A stretch of DNA of 15,577 nt from Anaerolineae bacterium (lineage in GTDB: Bacteria > Chloroflexota > Anaerolineae > B4-G1 > SLSP01): assembly GCA_016927095.1 (NCBI GenBank), contig JAFGNI010000671.1, forward strand, positions 1 through 15,577. The letters run 5' to 3'. The translations under genes were made by a program, and so were the position numbers. Below the pieces are notes generated by a model. That model had not been told where the DNA came from. It made no database searches and saw nothing but the letters and a program-made list of their open reading frames with translations. Positions 1 to 7,333 of this stretch are shown piece after piece (position 1 is the stretch's first letter; each line of letters begins with the position of its first letter).

Positions 1-734
1 AGGAGCGTGGCAGTGCCCAACGCAAAGGCGGCGACCACGGCACCAAAGCTGAAGGCGCGCAGCGGTCGCGACCGCTGCACCGCAAGGCCCACCAAGAGCA
101 AGAACAGCACCGCCATCAAGCCACCCAGCAGGTTCGGATGCTGCGTCAGTCCATAAGCCCGCAGGTGGCGCCCGCTGTCAGTGAAGACCACACTAACGCC
201 CGACCATTCGGGGTTGAGTGGCAGCTCGCCCCACCGCCGCAGTCCCAAAGAGCGCCCCGCGAAAAACTGTCCCAGGCCAACCGCGCTCTGCAACAGGATG
301 CTCAGCACGACACCACCGGTAAGCCAGGTCACGGGGACGGCTAGGTTGGCCAGCAGCAGGTACACACCCATCCAGAGCAAAAAGCGAACCGACTGATAGC
401 CCGCGTAGACGGGATCAAGAGCCCAGATGGTGCTAAGTGCCGTCAAGGCGACCAGCAAGCAGAGCGGTAGGAACACGAACCAAGGACCGAGATAGAGCCT
501 GCCTTCTATGCGACCTCCGAGCAGGAGACTGCCCCACCCCACCACGAGTAACAATACCGTCACGTAGTCGCTCGTGTAAGCGATAATGTCGTGGAGGGCG
601 AAGTAGACGGCGAAAGGGGGCCGGTGGATCAGCACCCGGTGCCGCCAGAGAGGGATCACAATCAGAAGAGCTGCGATAAGCAGACCGACCGCAGCAGACA
701 ACGCCTGTTTCCACACCAACCTGCCCGTGAGCAT
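1..734 (-). CDS. O-antigen ligase/polymerase-like membrane protein, C-terminus beyond the window (partial)
   Basis: The minus strand is open from an ATG at 734 to the window edge, giving 244 codons without a stop. The protein is very hydrophobic, with likely membrane helices at about residues 11-30, 57-73, 83-105, 115-131, 136-157, 202-219 and 228-244. A loop before the sixth helix reads RAYGLTQHPNLLGG (residues 192-205), which resembles the R-x-G-x3-hPN-x-lG signature of the Wzy/WaaL O-antigen ligase superfamily. Such proteins join or polymerise surface polysaccharide in the cytoplasmic membrane. The start lies 4 bases after the stop of the upstream nucleotidyltransferase-like gene, with AGGA just before it, so the two are probably cotranscribed and translationally coupled. 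The large periplasmic loop that would separate ligase from polymerase lies outside the window, so the exact role is open. Confidence 0.75.
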   Translation of the reverse strand, partial: MLTGRLVWKQALSAAVGLLIAALLIVIPLWRHRVLIHRPPFAVYFALHDIIAYTSDYVTVLLLVVGWGSLLLGGRIEGRLYLGPWFVFLPLCLLVALTALSTIWALDPVYAGYQSVRFLLWMGVYLLLANLAVPVTWLTGGVVLSILLQSAVGLGQFFAGRSLGLRRWGELPLNPEWSGVSVVFTDSGRHLRAYGLTQHPNLLGGLMAVLFLLLVGLAVQRSRPLRAFSFGAVVAAFALGTATL

Positions 735-738
735 CGTC

Positions 739-1677
739 CTAGGGCGTGCCGGGTTGGCGGAGTCGCGAGACGCGATCCAGGAAGCCTTCGCAGACCCAAG
801 CTTGGTGCGCGCCGATATGTCCCTTGCAGTGATCGCGGTCAAACGAGATCTCGGGGTTCGAGTGGCCCGCAGCAAGCCTGGGGATCTTCCGCGCCATCTC
901 CCACTGATCAAGACGTGCGCCCAGGTCGGATCGCAGGAGCGGCTCTGCCAACCGTCGCGACAGCCAGCCCTTTGGAGACGGTGCCTCGCCGGCGACGTCG
1001 TCCGGCGCGCCCTGAGCGTTGGGCAGAAACTCGTAGACCCAAGCATTCCGCTCCCGGAGCTTTGCATACAACGCCTTGCCGGCTAGCGGGACCATCTGGG
1101 CGAGCTCGTGCGCCGTGTACAGGTCTCGCGATGTGAAGGTCAGGCTTTCAGTCGTGATCAGGTAGTTTGGGCAGACCTCGTCGCCCATCAGCTTGCTCGG
1201 GCGCACCACAAGGGCGATCACCAGTGCCCGGCTCAGCCACAGGTAACCCGGCTCGGTCACAATGAGGAAGTCGAAGTCGTCGCGTGCTGGCGCGTTCACC
1301 ATAGCCAAGGCGCCGGTCAGCGCGACCATCCGCACAAATGGGAGTCGCGCGATGCGTGCGCCATACCTGCGCACGCGGGGCCACATGCGCCGCGCGATCT
1401 CGGCCCGCGCTTCCCTGAGCTCGGTGATCATCTGGCGACCGGCCAGGAAGTAGTAGGTGCCGTCCGTCTCCACCTCTGGAACCGCGTGAAGCATAGTTTG
1501 TACGGCACCACGCGACGCAGGGATGCCGATAAGGTAACGCCAGACCTGATTCAGGGTTAGGGGGTAGTCAAATACGTCGCTGTAGGCCAGGGTGTAGAGC
1601 ACCGCCCGGCTGAGGTCATCGACGGCTGGCTCGAACCACGGAACTGGTATCGTAGACTTCAGAGAACTGACGTCCAT
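739..1677 (-). CDS. Nucleotidyltransferase-like protein with N-terminal winged-helix-like region
   Basis: This 312-residue protein carries a polymerase-beta-type nucleotidyltransferase signature. A TGALAM turn (residues 121-126) is followed by DDFDFLIVT (133-141), where D134 and D136 fit the metal-binding DxD pair. Residues 25-80 (SDVFDYPLTLNQVWRYLIG and a following YYFLAGR) look like a winged-helix segment, a layout I associate with uncharacterised proteins next to polysaccharide genes. The substrate is unknown; nucleotide transfer to a small molecule or protein is a family-level inference. AGGAG lies 8 bases before the ATG at 1677. The stop is 4 bases before the O-antigen ligase-like start, so a shared surface-glycan role is plausible. 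The C-terminal 60 residues match nothing I recognise. Confidence 0.65.
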   Translation of the reverse strand: MDVSSLKSTIPVPWFEPAVDDLSRAVLYTLAYSDVFDYPLTLNQVWRYLIGIPASRGAVQTMLHAVPEVETDGTYYFLAGRQMITELREARAEIARRMWPRVRRYGARIARLPFVRMVALTGALAMVNAPARDDFDFLIVTEPGYLWLSRALVIALVVRPSKLMGDEVCPNYLITTESLTFTSRDLYTAHELAQMVPLAGKALYAKLRERNAWVYEFLPNAQGAPDDVAGEAPSPKGWLSRRLAEPLLRSDLGARLDQWEMARKIPRLAAGHSNPEISFDRDHCKGHIGAHQAWVCEGFLDRVSRLRQPGTP

Positions 1678-1760
1678 CCGGCGCTCCTGGTGGAGACGGG
1701 CCCGCTCCTGGAATAGCTAGGAGAGCATATACCAGATCCGGCAAAAGCCAAGTCTACAGG

Positions 1761-2213
1761 CTAAGGTGCCATCTCTAGCCCCGAGGCCTCCCAGGCGATC
1801 ATCCCACCCCTCATGTTGTGGACGTTGTCAAAACCCGCACCAGAGAGATACCGGTAAGCCTGACCACTCCGGTTGCCGCTCCTGCACACGAGAATGACCG
1901 GCTTGTCCGTCGGGATCTCATCCACGCGGTCCTGAAGCGACGCCAGCGGGATCAGCTTGGCGCCAAGGATGTGACCTTCCTCGTATTCCCAGTCTTCCCG
2001 CACATCGATCACGGCGACCTCGCCATCCGCCACCAGCTCCGCAACCACCTTTGGAGTTACCTCCTCGCCGAGCTGCAAAGGCTCCAACGCTCTCGAAGCC
2101 TGCCCAACAGCCGCAACCTCACCGATGGCGACCACTGGTGATCGAGCACACCCCACGCCGCCCAGGACCAGCGCAACAGAGAGCACCAACACGCGAAGCA
2201 GTTCCTTCCTCAT
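1761..2213 (-). CDS. Rhodanese-domain lipoprotein
   Basis: The protein has 150 residues. Residues 1-22 form a signal peptide with a basic start (MRKELLR), a hydrophobic core and a cysteine at position 22. The preceding residues GGVG are a loose rather than canonical lipobox, because position -3 is Gly instead of Leu. A single rhodanese domain follows (about residues 48-149). It has the VIDVREDWEYEEGHI segment (68-82) and the active-site loop CRSGNRS (110-116), whose C110 would carry the persulfide. After export it would act outside the membrane on thiosulfate, sulfane sulfur or thiols. The short single-domain length is normal for this class. It has its own extended -10 promoter directly behind the terminator of the upstream gene, so it is probably transcribed alone. 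Confidence in the domain is very high; lipidation is less certain. Confidence 0.92.
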   Translation of the reverse strand: MRKELLRVLVLSVALVLGGVGCARSPVVAIGEVAAVGQASRALEPLQLGEEVTPKVVAELVADGEVAVIDVREDWEYEEGHILGAKLIPLASLQDRVDEIPTDKPVILVCRSGNRSGQAYRYLSGAGFDNVHNMRGGMIAWEASGLEMAP

Positions 2214-2247
2214 ATCTCTCTCCCCTATTTCGTAGTTTTACGTAAAG

Positions 2248-2256
2248 ATTATAGCA
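2248..2256 (-). promoter_or_regulatory. Extended -10 promoter of the rhodanese lipoprotein gene
   Basis: On the minus strand the sequence reads TGCTATAAT, a perfect -10 hexamer (2248-2253) preceded by the TGn extension (2254-2256). The -35 position 17 bases further up has only a poor match (TTTCTC), as expected for an extended -10 promoter. The start codon is about 35 bases downstream, with GGGGAGAG (purine-rich ribosome site) between. Confidence 0.7.
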
Positions 2257-2276
2257 TATATTCAGCGGGAGAGAAA

Positions 2277-2301
2277 GGGCCCCTGCTTGTATCAGGGGCC
2301 C
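2277..2301 (-). terminator. Intrinsic terminator of the TIGR00266/AIM24-type gene
   Basis: GGGCCCCTG (2277-2285) and CAGGGGCCC (2293-2301) form a perfect 9-bp stem with a 7-base loop. On the minus strand it is followed by the pyrimidine run TTTCTCTC. It lies 24 bases after the stop codon at 2326 and just before the rhodanese promoter. Confidence 0.8.
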
Positions 2302-2325
2302 CCAGAAGGAGCGAATTGCCTTGCT

Positions 2326-3114
2326 TTACTGACCCATCAGCTTGGTGAAGCCGCGGATCACAGAGCCCTCATCAACCTGCTGTCCACCGCTCGACGGCGC
2401 CGACTGGATGATCCGGTCAGCCAGCCGGGAGAAGGGCAACGATTGCAGCCATACACGACCCGTGCCCTGCAACGTGGCCAGGAACAGGCCCTCGCCGCCG
2501 AAGATCATCGACTTGAGGTTGCCTGCCCGCTCGATACTGTAGTCGATCTGGCTCTCCATAGCCACCAGACAACCGGTGTCCACAAGCAGCCGCTCGTTGT
2601 TCAGGCGCTTCTCGACGATCGTGCCACCGGCGTGGAGGAAGACCATCCCGTCGCCTCGCAGCATCTGCAGGATGAAGCCTTCTCCGCCGAAGAAACCCGC
2701 ACCCAAACGCTTGTTGAAGGTGATAGTGATCTCCGTGCCCAACGCGGCAGCCAGGAACGCGTCCTTCTGGCAGATCAGCTCGCGACCCGTCTCATCCAGA
2801 TCAATGTCGATGATCTTGCCCGGATAGGGCGCCGCAAAAGCGACGTGGCGCTTACCTTCAGCGGCTGTATTCGTGAAGTGGGTCATGAAAAGCGATTCCC
2901 CGGTCAGGACACGTTTCCCCACACTCACCAACGAGTCAAGGAAGCCCGACTTGGGCTTGGATCCATCGCCCATCCTGGATTGGTAGCCGATGCCCGATTC
3001 CATGTACATCATCATCCCGGCCTCGGCGATGACCGTCTCGTTAGGATCCAGTTCCACTTCCACAAACTGCATGTCATCCCCATAGATCTGGTAATCCACA
3101 ACGTGGCTCTGCAT
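2326..3114 (-). CDS. TIGR00266 / AIM24 family protein
   Basis: The 262-residue protein has the full length and typical opening of the TIGR00266 (AIM24, formerly DUF124) family: [20 protein letters not shown] near residue 18, a gap segment, then repeating beta-strand units with glycine turns such as [16 protein letters not shown] and [15 protein letters not shown]. The family folds as a trimeric beta-barrel. It is related to mitochondrial AIM24, but its bacterial role is not established. No signal peptide or membrane helix is visible. AGGAGAG lies about 6 bases before the ATG. A terminator follows the gene and about 150 bases separate it from cysS upstream, so it may be a one-gene unit or the last gene of the cysS transcript. 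Confidence 0.92.
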   Translation of the reverse strand: MQSHVVDYQIYGDDMQFVEVELDPNETVIAEAGMMMYMESGIGYQSRMGDGSKPKSGFLDSLVSVGKRVLTGESLFMTHFTNTAAEGKRHVAFAAPYPGKIIDIDLDETGRELICQKDAFLAAALGTEITITFNKRLGAGFFGGEGFILQMLRGDGMVFLHAGGTIVEKRLNNERLLVDTGCLVAMESQIDYSIERAGNLKSMIFGGEGLFLATLQGTGRVWLQSLPFSRLADRIIQSAPSSGGQQVDEGSVIRGFTKLMGQ

Positions 3115-3236
3115 ACTACCCTCTCCTTTCCTGATCCTTCGCCAGATCTGGCAGCCGCCGAGCCCAACCGCACGCCGGTCTGCCGTGCTCTAGAGTGCCT
3201 ACGCAGCTGTCACCGGAAAGTTGCGAACACCTGACG

Positions 3237-3255
3237 CAGGCGCCCCTACCGCCTG
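3237..3255 (-). terminator. Small hairpin behind cysS, possible weak terminator
   Basis: CAGGCG (3237-3242) pairs with CGCCTG (3250-3255) across a 7-base loop, 8 bases downstream of the cysS stop. No T-run follows on the minus strand, so it may only slow or protect the transcript. Confidence 0.3.
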
Positions 3256-3262
3256 TGGGTCC

Positions 3263-4633
3263 TTAGTCAAGCTTGCGGACCACAGGTCCTTCGGGTGTGT
3301 CGCGTACCTCGTAACCGGCCTCTGCGATCTCGTCGCGCAGGGCGTCCGCTTCAGCCCAACGCTTCGCCGCGCGCGCCGCCGCTCGTTCTTGCGCCAGCTT
3401 CAGCACCTCCGCTGGGACACCTGCAGGCTCCCACTCCCCCAGCCTTAGCCCCAAGATCTCGTCAAAGGCCAACACCGTGGCCTTCTTGTCGGCATCGGAG
3501 AGCTGGCTCTTAGTGAGGTCCCAGGCAGCAGCCAACCCGCGAGCGACGTTCAGATCGTCGTTCACGTGGTCGGAGAAGATATCCATCCATTCCTGAGACA
3601 CCTGGCCCGGCGCCCCCCAATCGTAGACCGTCTCACGGAGACGGTCCAGCCCAGTCGCAGCGGCGTCGAGAGCATCCCAGGAGAAGGTCAGGCGAGAGCG
3701 GTAGTGCGCTCCCAGACAGAGGTAGCGGTAGGCCAGGGGATCGTAGCCACGATCGATCAGTTCTTGGACGCGGAGGAAGTTGCCGGCGGACTTGCCCATC
3801 CGTCCGGTGTCAACATTCAGGAAGTAGCCGTGGAGCCAAAAGTTGGCCAGCCGTGTGCCGTAGCACGCCTGCGTCTGCGCAATCTCATTGGTATGATGCA
3901 CGTTGATATGGTCCTCGCCGCCGCAGTGGATGTCGAAGAACGCGCCCAGGTACTTAGCCGACATCGCCGAGCACTCGATATGCCAACCAGGAAAACCAAC
4001 GCCCCAGGGGCTATCCCACTCCATCTGGCGCTGGCTGTCCTCGGGGCTGAACTTCCATATCGCGAAGTCCGTCGGATTCCGTTTCTCGCCCAGGCGAACG
4101 CGAGCCCCAGCCTGCAGGCCCTCGACATCCATCCGGGCCAGATACCCATAGTCATCCAGCTTGGAGGTGTCGAAGTAGATGCCGTCGTCTGTCTTGTAAG
4201 TGTAACCGTGGTCCTCGATGCACTTAACGAGCTCGATCTGCTCCTCAATATGGTCCGTAGCCCGGCACCAGATCGTCGGCTCGATGATGTTCAGATGCTT
4301 CATATCGGCCTTGAAGGCCTCGGTGTAGTGATCGGCCAACTCGTAGGCCGACTTGCCCGTGAGCCGCGCGCTCATCTCCATCTTGTCTTCGCCCAGGTCG
4401 CCATCTGAGAGCAGATGACCCACGTCCGTGATGTTCATCACGTGCTTGACCTCATAGCCATTCAGCATCAGCACACGCTTGAGCAAGTCCTCAAAGATGT
4501 AGGTTCTCAAGTTCCCGATGTGAGCGTAGTCGTAGACCGTAGGACCACAGGTATAGAGCCCCACCTCAGGCGGATTGAGGGGCTCGAACTGCCTCAGACT
4601 ACGCGTGTATGTATCATAGAGCTGCAACGTCAT
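3263..4633 (-). CDS. cysS: Cysteinyl-tRNA synthetase
   Basis: This 456-residue enzyme joins cysteine to its tRNA in the cytosol. The class I HIGH box is YAHIGN (residues 36-41). The four zinc ligands known from E. coli CysS have counterparts here: C29 ([16 protein letters not shown]), C221 ([10 protein letters not shown]), H246 and E250 (HHTNE). The second ATP signature is RMGKS (278-282, within [10 protein letters not shown]) instead of the usual KMSKS. The length is near the family norm, with a short anticodon-binding end. I start at 4633, not at the upstream ATG at 4666, because GGAGGA lies 7 bases before 4633 and MTLQLYDT is the usual beginning of the family. The degV-like gene ends 86 bases upstream, so readthrough is possible. 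MshC, a related mycothiol enzyme, is less likely because the full CysS architecture is kept. Confidence 0.93.
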   Translation of the reverse strand: MTLQLYDTYTRSLRQFEPLNPPEVGLYTCGPTVYDYAHIGNLRTYIFEDLLKRVLMLNGYEVKHVMNITDVGHLLSDGDLGEDKMEMSARLTGKSAYELADHYTEAFKADMKHLNIIEPTIWCRATDHIEEQIELVKCIEDHGYTYKTDDGIYFDTSKLDDYGYLARMDVEGLQAGARVRLGEKRNPTDFAIWKFSPEDSQRQMEWDSPWGVGFPGWHIECSAMSAKYLGAFFDIHCGGEDHINVHHTNEIAQTQACYGTRLANFWLHGYFLNVDTGRMGKSAGNFLRVQELIDRGYDPLAYRYLCLGAHYRSRLTFSWDALDAAATGLDRLRETVYDWGAPGQVSQEWMDIFSDHVNDDLNVARGLAAAWDLTKSQLSDADKKATVLAFDEILGLRLGEWEPAGVPAEVLKLAQERAAARAAKRWAEADALRDEIAEAGYEVRDTPEGPVVRKLD

Positions 4634-4640
4634 ACATCCT

Positions 4641-4646
4641 TCCTCC
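4641..4646 (-). promoter_or_regulatory. Ribosome binding site that sets the cysS start
   Basis: The minus strand reads GGAGGA, 7 bases before the ATG at 4633. It lies inside the longer reading frame that begins at 4666 and therefore argues for the inner start. Confidence 0.8.
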
Positions 4647-4719
4647 GTGGTGAGTGATTGAGTCAAGCTTACCTACAGCTAGCGATTGGACAAGACGCCG
4701 TCCACAACCCCGCAGCCCC

Positions 4720-5583
4720 TCACGATGCGCTATCTGCGGCGACCGTGACCACGCCAATCATGCCTGGGCCGGTATGCACCGACAGGCCCGCAGTGAAGTC
4801 CGCGAAGATCGTCTCCGGGGGACAGTCGACTACGCCACACAGCTGCGCAGCGAAAGCCTCGGCTGACGCTAACGCATTGACGTGGATCATCGCTAGTCGC
4901 TCAACCGGTCGCCCTGCCAGCCCTTCGACGACAAGCTCCATCATGCGGGCGCGGACCTTGTGACGGGTGCGGACCTTCTCCAGCATATCGAGCTTGCCAT
5001 CGCGCAGTGTCAGCAAGGGCTTGATGTTGAGCAGGGAAGCCATCCCCGCGGCAAGGTGCCCCACCCGACCGCTCATCGCCAGATACCTCAGCGTCTCAAG
5101 CGCCCCGAACAGCGTTGTTCGAGCCCTGACGGATTCCACGCGTCTCACGATCTCATCCAGGTCCGCGCCCTCGGCTGCCGCAGCAGCAGCCTCCAGAGCC
5201 ATGTAGCCCTGCCCCATCGAGATACTGCGTGTGTCCATCACGGTTACTCGCCCCTCCGGGAACAGGTCCCGAGCCGTCAAAGCCGAGTTGTAGGTACCGC
5301 TCACCTCGCTGCTCACACACAGACAGAACACCTGCTCGTACCCCTCGTCGAGCGCGGCCTGGAAGGCCGCCGAGAACTGCCCCGGCGTAGGGGCTGAGGT
5401 GGTGGGTAGCGCGCCCTCCTGGTCGACCCGTTCAAAGAGCGAAACGTCAGTGATGTCGACCTCGGTCTGAAAAGTCACGTCGCCGAAATGAATGTTGATG
5501 GGAACCTGCCTGATGTTCTTGGCCTGGGCGAGATGCTGCGGCAGGCTGGCGTCCGAATCGGTCACAACAGCGATGGATGACAT
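4720..5583 (-). CDS. DegV family fatty-acid-binding protein
   Basis: The 287-residue protein opens with IAVVTDSDASLP, the typical DegV start. It carries the lipid head-group motifs TTSAPTPGQF (61-70) and SGTYNSA (95-101), the GRVG turn (172-175) near the domain junction and HTGPG (270-274) at the end. DegV/FakB proteins bind a fatty acid in a two-domain fold; FakB members present it to the kinase FakA for phosphorylation. No FakA-like kinase is in this window, so the partner is unknown. I use the ATG at 5583, preceded by GGGAGGG, because the in-frame extension to 5673 (30 residues) lacks family similarity. The gene stands between the terminator of the oxidoreductase upstream and cysS downstream. 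Confidence 0.93.
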   Translation of the reverse strand: MSSIAVVTDSDASLPQHLAQAKNIRQVPINIHFGDVTFQTEVDITDVSLFERVDQEGALPTTSAPTPGQFSAAFQAALDEGYEQVFCLCVSSEVSGTYNSALTARDLFPEGRVTVMDTRSISMGQGYMALEAAAAAAEGADLDEIVRRVESVRARTTLFGALETLRYLAMSGRVGHLAAGMASLLNIKPLLTLRDGKLDMLEKVRTRHKVRARMMELVVEGLAGRPVERLAMIHVNALASAEAFAAQLCGVVDCPPETIFADFTAGLSVHTGPGMIGVVTVAADSAS

Positions 5584-5587
5584 AATA

Positions 5588-5594
5588 CCCTCCC
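5588..5594 (-). promoter_or_regulatory. Ribosome binding site that sets the degV-like start
   Basis: GGGAGGG on the minus strand lies 4 bases before the ATG at 5583 and supports this start over the longer frame. Confidence 0.7.
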
Positions 5595-5688
5595 GATAAC
5601 ACGAGATAACCAAATTAACATGAGAACCCAACGGATGGACAAACAGGGAAAGCGGATCGACGGATGAACACACTCAGTGTAAAGGAAA

Positions 5689-5719
5689 ACACTCCGGATG
5701 CAAGGTGGATCCGGAGTGT
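5689..5719 (-). terminator. Intrinsic terminator of the first Gfo/Idh/MocA gene
   Basis: ACACTCCGGAT (5689-5699) and ATCCGGAGTGT (5709-5719) make a perfect 11-bp stem with a 9-base loop. On the minus strand it is followed by TTTTCCTTT. It lies 45 bases after the stop at 5765. Confidence 0.88.
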
Positions 5720-5764
5720 GTGCGCAGCTAATCAGACCGTGTCAAGCGATCGCAGATGGCACCG

Positions 5765-6808
5765 CTATAGCACGATACCCTCGCGCGCACCAGACTCGGC
5801 GCTTGCTACAGCACCGAAGACCATAGCCAGGCTCTTGATGTTGTCGGAACTCACCGTCTCAGGCACGGCGCCGGATCGTACGCATCGCACAAACTCACGG
5901 ATGGCCCCATCGTGGCCTCCGCTCTTCGTCGGGCCTGCCAGGGCGGGTACGTCAACTGCCTGCCACTTCGAGAAGAAGCCGCCCGGTTCTACCACGACCT
6001 CGGCCTGGAAACCATCGGCGCCATCCCAGGTCACGCTGCCTCTCTCACCGATAATGTGCCAGCGGCTCTCCCACGTCGTGTTGAGGCCCTCCGAACACCA
6101 ACTGCCGCGGTACGTGTAGACGATCTCCTCGTTCATCTCGAAGATAGCTACTGCCGACGCATCGTGATCGTACCAAGAACCCGGCGGGTTCCACTCCTTG
6201 CAGTAGACGGCCAACGCCTCGGCAGGCCGCCCATCGGTTGTCATCAGAAAACGAGCCGCGTCAAAGGTGTGGATGGCCATGTCAATCAAGAGCACGTGAG
6301 CCATGTGGTCGCGGAAGCCACCGAAGTGCGCACCGATGAAGAAATCGCTGTTCACCGTCGTCAGGCGCCCCAGAACGCCCGTGTCCAGAAACGCTTTCAG
6401 GCGGCGGATGTTGGGATCATACCGGCGGTTCTGCATGACGGCATAGATACGACCAGCAACCTCCGCTGCCGCGACCATCTCCCTTGCGTGTACCAGGGAA
6501 TCGGCCAGCGGTTTCTCGCCCAAGACGTGACAGCCGTGCTGTAGAGCGGTCAGCGTCACCGGATGATGGGCCGTTGGCACCGTGCAGTCAAAGACAATGT
6601 CGGGCTTCAGCTTGCCAAGAACCGCCTCCAGGTCGGTGGCTACCTCCGTCCCGGCGAGCTCGAACTCCGCCACGCGGTTGCGCGCTGCATCTTCATCCAG
6701 ATCGACAGCGGCAACCAGCCGGACATCGTCTAGTTGCACAATCGTCTTCAGCCACGCCCGGCTGATGCCCCCACACCCCACAAGTACTGCGCTCAGTTCG
6801 TCGGCCAT
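5765..6808 (-). CDS. Gfo/Idh/MocA family oxidoreductase (first copy)
   Basis: This 347-residue protein has an N-terminal Rossmann fold with VGCGGISRAWL (residues 10-20) and an acidic residue after strand two (VDLDED), typical for NAD(P) binding. GEKPLADS (97-104) gives the family EKP motif, with K99 as the usual catalytic lysine. HVLLIDMAIHTFD (171-183) supplies D176 and H180 at the expected active-site positions. Family members oxidise or reduce sugars, inositols or their derivatives. The substrate cannot be told from sequence. It has its own promoter and terminator, and GAGGAG precedes the ATG at 6808. It is divergent from the TetR-led locus across 600 bases, so joint regulation is uncertain. 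Confidence 0.92.
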   Translation of the reverse strand: MADELSAVLVGCGGISRAWLKTIVQLDDVRLVAAVDLDEDAARNRVAEFELAGTEVATDLEAVLGKLKPDIVFDCTVPTAHHPVTLTALQHGCHVLGEKPLADSLVHAREMVAAAEVAGRIYAVMQNRRYDPNIRRLKAFLDTGVLGRLTTVNSDFFIGAHFGGFRDHMAHVLLIDMAIHTFDAARFLMTTDGRPAEALAVYCKEWNPPGSWYDHDASAVAIFEMNEEIVYTYRGSWCSEGLNTTWESRWHIIGERGSVTWDGADGFQAEVVVEPGGFFSKWQAVDVPALAGPTKSGGHDGAIREFVRCVRSGAVPETVSSDNIKSLAMVFGAVASAESGAREGIVL

Positions 6809-6846
6809 TTCCGCGCTCCTCTGATTCAGACATCATCTTCACCACC

Positions 6847-6862
6847 GTCCCGATCACGGGAC
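6847..6862. promoter_or_regulatory. Operator-like palindrome at the start of the first Gfo/Idh/MocA transcript
   Basis: GTCCCG (6847-6852) and CGGGAC (6857-6862) form a perfect 6-bp inverted repeat with a 4-base centre. Its edge falls at the expected transcription start of the promoter at 6870-6897, where a repressor would block. No matching half-sites were noticed at the TetR operator, so a different regulator is implied. A short leader hairpin is the alternative. Confidence 0.4.
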
Positions 6863-6869
6863 TGCGCCC

Positions 6870-6897
6870 AATGTAGCACGGGCACACAATGCGTCAA
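6870..6897 (-). promoter_or_regulatory. Promoter of the first Gfo/Idh/MocA gene
   Basis: The minus strand carries TTGACG (6892-6897), a 16-base spacer and TACATT (6870-6875), with TGC immediately before the -10 (6876-6878) as an extended element. The start codon is 62 bases below the -10. Confidence 0.6.
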
Positions 6898-6996
6898 ACC
6901 CTCATATCTGCCACCGTCACACGTTACCGGGATCGCATCCCCTCACAGAGCAAACTCGGGCCCCAGTGACAGCCGGCGACCGACGCGACCGTCTCT

Positions 6997-7028
6997 GCGC
7001 CCAAGGACCTTCTGCGGTCCTTGGGCGC
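6997..7028. repeat. Perfect 13-bp hairpin
   Basis: GCGCCCAAGGACC (6997-7009) is repeated inverted as GGTCCTTGGGCGC (7016-7028) around a 6-base loop. It lacks a T-run on either strand and no gene ends here, so it is unlikely to be a terminator. It runs into the first copy of the TTGGGCGCTGCCGTGGC direct repeat. Confidence 0.7.
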
Positions 7029-7091
7029 TGCCGTGGCGTCACGCGCTCGTGGGTGTGGACCCCGATTGCGGCCCTTGGCCGCTGCCGTGGC
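7021..7091. repeat. Direct repeat pair, 17 bases, 16 identical
   Basis: TTGGGCGCTGCCGTGGC at 7021-7037 recurs as TTGGCCGCTGCCGTGGC at 7075-7091. The second copy is also the right arm of a small GCGGCC/GGCCGC hairpin (7068-7082) and supplies the left flank of the fold-back element. Confidence 0.65.
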
Positions 7092-7315
7092 AGGGCAATC
7101 GCATTTCACCTCAAGTCAGCCGCAGATGTCATTCCGAGCGGGTCAGCTGATCACCCGCACCACTAGTCAAGGCCAGCGAGGAATCTCGCGCCTCGAGTCC
7201 GGGCGTGCATCGGGACGTGAGATTCTTCGCTGGCACGGTTTGCCGATGGGGATGATTGCAGGACCCGCTCAGAATGCCAAACAGCCCCTCTTGAGTTACA
7301 AATGCGACTGCCCTG
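7091..7315. mobile_element. MITE-like fold-back element
   Basis: Three inverted arm pairs share the same centre at 7203: outer 7091-7115 with 7290-7315 (CAGGGCAATCGCATTT against CAGGGCAGTCGCATTT, then CTCAAG in both), middle 7128-7144 with 7262-7278 (15 of 17 match), and inner 7172-7187 with 7219-7234 (15 of 16, the odd pair being G-U). The outer ends are flanked exactly by GCTGCCGTGG (7081-7090) and GCTGCCCTGG (7316-7325), a possible 10-bp target-site duplication with one change. No transposase is encoded, so it would need one from elsewhere. The inner GCGAGGAATCTC-type and GTCATTCCGAGCG-type segments look like intergenic repeats I recall from Chloroflexota and other bacteria; that memory is unchecked. 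Confidence 0.75.
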
Positions 7316-7333
7316 GCTGCCCTGGCCCATGTG

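Larger units (their letters stand above)
6898..7333. other. Gene-free spacer filled with repeats and hairpins
   Basis: Between the divergent promoters (6870-6897 and 7334-7362) I see no convincing gene. Short open frames here have no ribosome site and no family resemblance. The stretch holds a 13-bp hairpin (6997-7028), a 17-base direct repeat (7021-7037 and 7075-7091, one mismatch), a 6-bp hairpin (7068-7082) and the fold-back element 7091-7315. Confidence 0.7.

Noticed and set aside
2287..3234. Plus-strand open frame of 315 codons
   Set aside because: It is antisense to the TIGR00266 protein, whose family motifs are unmistakable. Composition is Arg/His/Leu-rich as expected for a shadow frame.
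3566..4408. Plus-strand open frame of 280 codons
   Set aside because: It is antisense to cysS and has no recognisable domain.
4634..4666. Upstream in-frame ATG of cysS at 4666
   Set aside because: The strong GGAGGA ribosome site lies within this extension, 7 bases before the ATG at 4633, and the family normally starts at the MTLQLYDT segment.
4634..4719. T-box or other riboswitch before cysS
   Set aside because: Only 86 bases separate cysS from the upstream gene, and no T-box-like sequence or terminator-antiterminator pair is visible.
5584..5673. A 30-residue N-terminal extension of the DegV-like protein
   Set aside because: It has no DegV resemblance, and the inner ATG at 5583 has GGGAGGG upstream and begins with the typical IAVVTDSD segment.
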